From: Sphacelaria rigidula
Lineage: Eukaryota > Phaeophyceae > Sphacelariales
Assembly: GCA_964200075.2 (NCBI GenBank)
Contig: CAXNAA020000338.1
Span: 1 to 22,390 of the forward strand
Length of the DNA stretch: 22,390 nt
Direction of reading: 5' to 3'
In this document: positions 18,008 through 22,390 of the stretch, piece after piece
How the letters are laid out: each line of letters opens with the position of its first letter
How positions within the stretch are numbered: position 1 is the stretch's first letter
Position numbers and translations under genes: made by a program
The notes under the pieces: generated by a model
Seen by the model: only the letters and a program-made list of their open reading frames with translations
What the model was told of the DNA's origin: nothing
Databases searched by the model: none

Positions 18008-18276
18008 CCCATTATACGGCCAATACTTGGAGTTGGACCCTGAAATTTGGTATGGACAATGAATAGGGCATAATGAAAAAAAATTACCAGTGCACACAAG
18101 TTTTTTTTTTTTCATGAGTTAAGGGCAATAATCAGTTTTCAGATATCGGTAAAATGCCCCCAACTCATGGGGAAAAAAACAACCTTGTGTGCACTGGTAT
18201 TTTTTTCGTTATGCCCTATTCATTGTCCATACCAAATTTCAGGGTCCAACTCTATAAACATTGGCCGTATAATGGG
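18008..18276. mobile_element. Fold-back element (269 bp, near-complete inverted repeat)
   Basis: The left arm (18008-18127) begins CCCATTATACGGCCAA, and the right arm (18155-18276) ends with its exact reverse complement. In between the arms pair almost throughout, including the segments around GTTGGACCCTGAAATTTGG and ATGAATAGGGCATAA, the poly-A/T stretches, and CATGAGTT--GGGCA next to the 27-base loop (18128-18154). Because of this both arms encode the same peptide (SLCPIHCPYQISGSNS) outward from the centre; that is a consequence of the symmetry and not a gene. It could be a MITE-like fold-back or an inverted duplication. No proven target-site duplication is seen. Confidence 0.8.
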
Positions 18277-18289
18277 CCTGCAAACTACA

Positions 18290-18950
18290 GAATCGCTTCT
18301 CGGCTGGCCCAGCTCGTGGCGAGAAAAGAGTTATTCAGAACCCATGAGGTTCCATAGTCCATCTGAGTCCGTTTGAGGAGGGTTCGCATGCTAAGGTAGT
18401 GCTGTTCCTTTTCAATATCATGGAGGCATTTTACAGCGATTATGATTCATCATCCGCGGCATCCATTGGAGTTGGTCATGCTCCAAGGTCTTAAATATGC
18501 TGAGACTAGAGGGACAGATGTCCTTAGAAGAGAGGTGTGTAGAGTAGTCCATCTCTAGCACACGTGCAGGTGCATGAGGAGCTGCAGGTTGATGAATGGA
18601 GGTTTGGATACGAAGTTTGCATCATCATGTTAGGTCATGAGACGTTCTCTGGAGTATGACTATGACTGCTTGACATCATATGTGTCCACGGAGGTGCAAC
18701 AGATCACCTCCGATAGCGAAGACTCTGCGTTTGTGAACAACATCTGTTTTGTAGTCTCCAGGCCCTGGTGAGGGAGGAAGCCCTTGGAGCAGTCTTTTGA
18801 CCTCGCTCTGAGTCCAGGAGGGGTCTAGAATAGACGTTTGTTCAGGGAACCCGCTGGTTTCTGGGGAAGTGTTTTTGCAGCTACGGAGAGATTTTGCAAA
18901 ATATTTTGTATTGTACACAGAGAGGTGTGCAGTTTGTAACGCGAGGCAGC
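18290..18950. other. No supported gene; possible 5' region of the gag element
   Basis: A short plus-strand frame (18421-18495, MEAFYSDYDSSSAASIGVGH) resembles the start of a gag-like protein but ends after 24 codons. A later plus-strand stretch near 18657 and a minus-strand frame (18918-18676) are unrecognised. This may be the degraded front end of the gag pseudogene that follows. No LTR could be defined. Confidence 0.25.
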
Positions 18951-18957
18951 TCGTTGA

Positions 18958-20265
18958 ACAGAGGGACGCCTACGTTGGCTAGAAGCATTGAGAGCAGCTA
19001 AGGAAGAATGGGAGCGCGTAGGTAAGGTGGTGGGAGCGATGAAGGCGATGAGGTGACGTTGAAGTATACTGAGCTTGTGCCAGGTGGATCACTAAAAGCA
19101 CCGGAGTACGGATGACATTTCAGCGAAGATGCCTCGAGACGGTTTTTTCAGAAGTATAAGGATTACGATGAAATCCTACAATCGAGCAATGAGGGGCGCA
19201 CAGTACAAGCCGCGTCACCAACCGTGACAGGACTCGTGCCTAAGCACATTCGTGCGTGTCGGTCTTGTACAATATTTGATGGATCGGTACTCGATGATGA
19301 TGATCTGAAGGAGGCACTAGGCCGACATGCAAAATGTTGGATAAATACAGATATCAATCCTTCAGTTGCTGCAGTTGGTGTGCGGAAGGCGTTGGCCGCC
19401 CGCAACGAGCCGACTACCATGGTTAGAATCGAGGGGCAGTGGAGTGCTCTCGAGGAGTTTTTTGCCAAGAATGCGAGCATCGAGCGCGCGTTCTGCGAGG
19501 ACGAGACGTTCGAAGCAGGACCCGCTCAAACAATTACGCGGGAATTGCTCGCCGGCATGTCCCCCCCTGAATTCGAGACAAAAGTTATCACCATGTTGCA
19601 CATGAAGGGGGTGTGGAAAGAGGACCCTGGGCTGGTGTAAGATACGGCTCGGGAAGCAGCAGAGGCATGGAAGTCGGTTGAAGCGGCTGATAAACAGCGT
19701 CGTCACCAGCCGCAGCGGCAGCGGGACCTCCGGGTCCAAGCGCCAACCGAATGGTGAAAAAACGGCGACCACTGGCAGTGAGACTGCCAGTTCCGGGAAA
19801 TCTCGGGAACCGGGCCCAAGCTATGCAGGTTGTTTCTCATGTGGAGACAAGGGCCACTTCCTGAAGGATTGCAAGCAGCAAAGCCAAGCTGCTGCTCCAC
19901 AACATACTGTAGGTGGGCAGTCAAAGGCCGGCGACACGCAGCAACAACAGCAGCAGCTGTCGCAGGGTCCTGGACAGGTGCCTCGAGGTGGGGGGGGTCC
20001 CAGCAGTGGAGCGATGCTGCCGCCAGAATCGGTCGTTTCTACTGGTGGCGTACAGCAGACCGTGTCGGGGGAAACAGTCCCTGGCTGGAGGCCTGAGGCG
20101 GTGTCGTCGTGGAGATCGCTTAACCCTTTTGGGGCCGGGCCTCCAGGACGACCAAGAGGCTGGTCAGGAATGACGTGTCTGGCGCCCAAACGAAACAGTG
20201 GCGTGCTGCTGAAAAACCGCGTATGTAACCAAAGGGTTATAACGAAGACCGAAAGTTTCATCTAG
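18958..20265 (+). pseudogene. Decayed retrotransposon gag with CCHC zinc knuckle
   Basis: Three plus-strand frames join into one gag-like product. 18958-19056 encodes a charged helix (LEALRAAKEEWERVGKVV). A second frame (19026-19637) includes ASRRFFQKYKDYDEIL and an acidic, Trp-containing segment (CWINTDINPS); it is broken by TGA at 19113 and TAA at 19638, after which AREAAEAWKSVEAADKQRR continues. A third frame (to 20265) carries the CCHC knuckle CFSCGDKGHFLKDC (19831-19872), followed by a Gln-rich stretch and a Gly/Pro-rich tail. The order helix domain, basic linker, knuckle is that of LTR-retrotransposon gag, which packages element RNA. Two stops and at least two frameshifts show it is dead. 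No protease, integrase or reverse transcriptase follows it. Confidence 0.7.
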
Positions 20266-21490
20266 TCTATTTTCAGGTGCAGGGTGCGCATTAGGTGGTG
20301 TACATCTGATGTAGCAAGCAGTACGTGTTGCGGTAGAGAACTCCCAACAGTATACGACGACCGGCGGGCTGCCCGCCACTTGTGGCTTTGGATGATACGT
20401 TTGTCCCAGCCACCTTGCCACACAGCCCTTTGTGGTCGGGGTGGGCCGCCATTTCTCCCTTTGTTGCATGCGGCAAATTATCTTCGAAGGGTATCAGCGT
20501 TGCGGCGCGCATTCATACAACAGTATATTACAGTACAGTGTAGTACGCCTCTCCGACTGAAGCAGCAGCTGCCGCTGCTCACTCTTTTTCACGTTCCGGG
20601 CAATTCTCAGCTACCGAGATCAACTACCTATGCGCCGCTTCTTCATCCCCGCCCACTACATACATGTTAGCTGCACCCTGCAAGTCATCGGTAGAGGGAT
20701 GAGCAGAACTCATGACAGTAGATCCTTTTGTCTTTCTACAGCCCACCTGGTGTTAGGGCGCGGTGAAAATGACCACACTGTAGCATGTACACTCCTTCCC
20801 GGCTTTTCCGGTCGACCCTGTCTTAGTGTAAACTACTACGTTTTAGTAGGGAATTGAGACCCAAAAAACCGACCGGAAAACTCGGGGACGCTATACTGAC
20901 TGCAAGTAATACCATATAATCAAGCTCCGACCGCCCTGCGCTTGGAAACCTGCGGAGGCTTATCTGGGCCAGGGATAGGGTCCCCACACGATCTTTTCAG
21001 TGGCATCATACTCGCCAACAACCCCAGCACTGGTCGTTCAGGTCTGGTCGATAAGTTTCGCCTCGCCGTGATTGGGCAGGTCGCTCGAAGCTTAGTTTTT
21101 TGAAAAAACGGGCTTACGGAGCTAATCAATTCTCATCACTTCATTGGCGGCGGAAAACCGTTCGCGACCCGTCCCATGCATCTCCTTCGGGGTGACGGGA
21201 ATTCACGTCCCATTCCGTCCCAAAAGTAGCCTGACGAGCTCCGTATTGTGGCACACCGGTGACGGCTATGGCGTGCTTGGGCAGTGGGGGGAAGGTCGGC
21301 TCGATATGTTGTTGCTCAACACAGCACTTGATACGATAGAGTATACTGTACAGTACAATATGCTGCATTCACGGACGGTCGGTTCTGTGATGCGTGGGAG
21401 GACGGCCTGCTTAGGAGACCGCATCGTGGTTCAAAACACCTCAAGATCGACGTTTCTCAAAACCAATCGGACCAGTCCTTGCAGGGACCA
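20266..21490. other. No recognisable gene downstream of the gag remnant
   Basis: The longest plus frame (20284-20670, 128 codons) and minus frames (20469-20164 and 21129-20920) show no pol motif or other family. A small nested inverted repeat lies at 20804-20880: TTTTCCGGTCG pairs with CGACCGGAAAA, and CTACTA/TAGTAG lies inside. A retrotransposon pol gene would be expected here but is absent. Confidence 0.4.
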
Positions 21491-21493
21491 TGC

Positions 21494-21538
21494 CCCTGAC
21501 CCTAACCCCAACACTATCCCTACCCTTAACTCTAACCA
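21494..21538 (-). repeat. Degenerate CCCTAA telomere-like tract
   Basis: Seven or so units close to CCCTAA (CCCTGA, CCCTAA, CCCCAA, CACTAT, CCCTAC, CCTTAA, CTCTAA) in a row. On the minus strand this reads as TTAGGG-like. It is far more diverged than the tract near 1352 and in the opposite orientation. Confidence 0.6.
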
Positions 21539-21539
21539 T

Positions 21540-22390
21540 AGGGATGTATAAATTCCGATGCTCCAATACTTCCTCCAATACTTCACAGTCACGGCAGTTC
21601 AACCATACATCATATGGTGGGTGAGCACAAATCACGCCTTTGTGGAGCGAGACGAGAGCTGTTCTGAGTCCCAACCGTGACAGAGTCATATCAGTCCATT
21701 TGCGCGGAGGGGTCGCTATCTCAGGGTTAACGGGATTTGTTTCAGTCAAGACCTTCACAGGGCTATGTTTCTGCATCCCGATCTTCACGGGGTTGGGTGA
21801 GGCCCAAACTGCGCATATGCGTTGGTGCAGTATCACCGAAGTAATCCCCAACCCACACCATACCTCGAACAAAAACCGCGTCAAAGCCGGTGTGATGATC
21901 TGGGACACGGAGGAATACACCGAAATGGTAATCGTCTGTACTGTACGCATACGGGTAGTGCGTCAGCGAACAGGGCAAATGTTTTGAAATTCGGGGCAAC
22001 TATTGAACTGAAGCAATCGAGCCATCGCGGCACCGCAGAGACTACTACTGTTGTTCTTGCCGTTGGTCTTGGCGCGGTAGGTACTGAACGGACAAAAGCA
22101 GTAGAACTCGCTGCGGACAAAAGCAGCGGAGTTTACGCGAACCTTCTAATATATTGTATAGCCATGAGTGAAACAGAGTTGAGCCGAGCTTGAGGATTAA
22201 ACCCTTCAACAGCGAGCGTAGGTCACCTGCTGAATCGGCTTCAATTTCACTTGAAAAAGCATGCGTGGTCTAGATAGACTACCCGCATCGCGGTCTAAGG
22301 ATGACGCTCACACAGCGTAATATACATGTTTTTTTTTTTTTTTCCCCAGAGGACAGGAAGGAACCTTTTATCCATAAAATTTGCTTTTTC
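21540..22390. other. Right end: overlapping unrecognised frames
   Basis: A 169-codon minus frame (21950-21441), a 115-codon plus frame (21640-21987) and a 123-codon plus frame (21822-22193) overlap. The minus frame includes a CRDC cysteine pair and reads through the telomere-like tract, which argues against it being a real gene in full. I recognise none of them. A T-run (about 22329-22343) lies close to the end. Confidence 0.25.

Noticed and set aside
21441-21950. 169-codon minus-strand frame as a gene
   Set aside because: It reads through the telomere-like tract (VRVKGRDSVGVRVRG), and a plus-strand frame of similar length covers the same bases. No family is recognised.

Overview
The window looks like a eukaryotic nuclear genome, most probably a stramenopile and quite possibly a brown alga. 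The reasons are spliced exons with GT...AG borders, very long introns full of transposon debris, TTAGGG-type interstitial telomere repeats, a long-form orotidine-5'-phosphate decarboxylase (OMPDC), a motif resembling the heterokont 'VLCGRG' family, and decayed copia and Tc1/IS630-type elements. The lineage is inferred from these traits and was not tested by any search. Nothing here looks like a bacterial operon. Most long open frames are chance frames or antisense shadows.

Minus strand, 10137 down to 790: four consecutive exons of one OMPDC gene (de novo UMP synthesis). They are separated by introns of 659, 6208 and 2060 bases. All four splice junctions that can be tested agree in phase, and the joined 421 bases contain no stop codon. 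The N-terminal exon(s) and the 3' exons (end of OMPDC, perhaps a fused orotate phosphoribosyltransferase) were not found in the window. The introns hold an interstitial telomere repeat (about 1352-1387), a tRNA-like sequence ending in a T-run (5583-5656), a CAG/CAA microsatellite, a disrupted minus-strand frame with a VLCGRG-like motif (about 5112-5177), a cysteine-rich plus-strand frame and poly-G tracts.

10.1-13.0 kb: mostly repeats. A 42-bp tandem array with a palindromic core (about 11279-11690 and 12425-12560) is split by an insertion of about 740 bp. The insertion itself contains a diverged duplication of about 250 bp and is flanked by an 11-bp near-perfect direct repeat.

13.0-16.6 kb: a broken Tc1/IS630-like DDE transposase on the minus strand (14947-13012), with a very long Gly/Asp/Glu/Lys-rich insert between its first two catalytic aspartates. 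Next comes a truncated copia reverse transcriptase on the plus strand (15921-16189), cut short just before a tRNA-like sequence (16326-16254). An assembly gap (16405-16414) follows, flanked by two copies of the same block of about 45 bp and by poly-G runs.

16.6-22.4 kb: AT-richer sequence with a duplicated unit of about 66 bp, a 269-bp fold-back element (18008-18276), a decayed retrotransposon gag with a CCHC zinc knuckle (18958-20265) and no matching pol, a degenerate CCCTAA-type telomere-like tract (21494-21538), and a final stretch where I recognise no gene.

The only gene I consider likely to be functional is OMPDC. Everything else is mobile-element debris, repeats or unresolved open frames.
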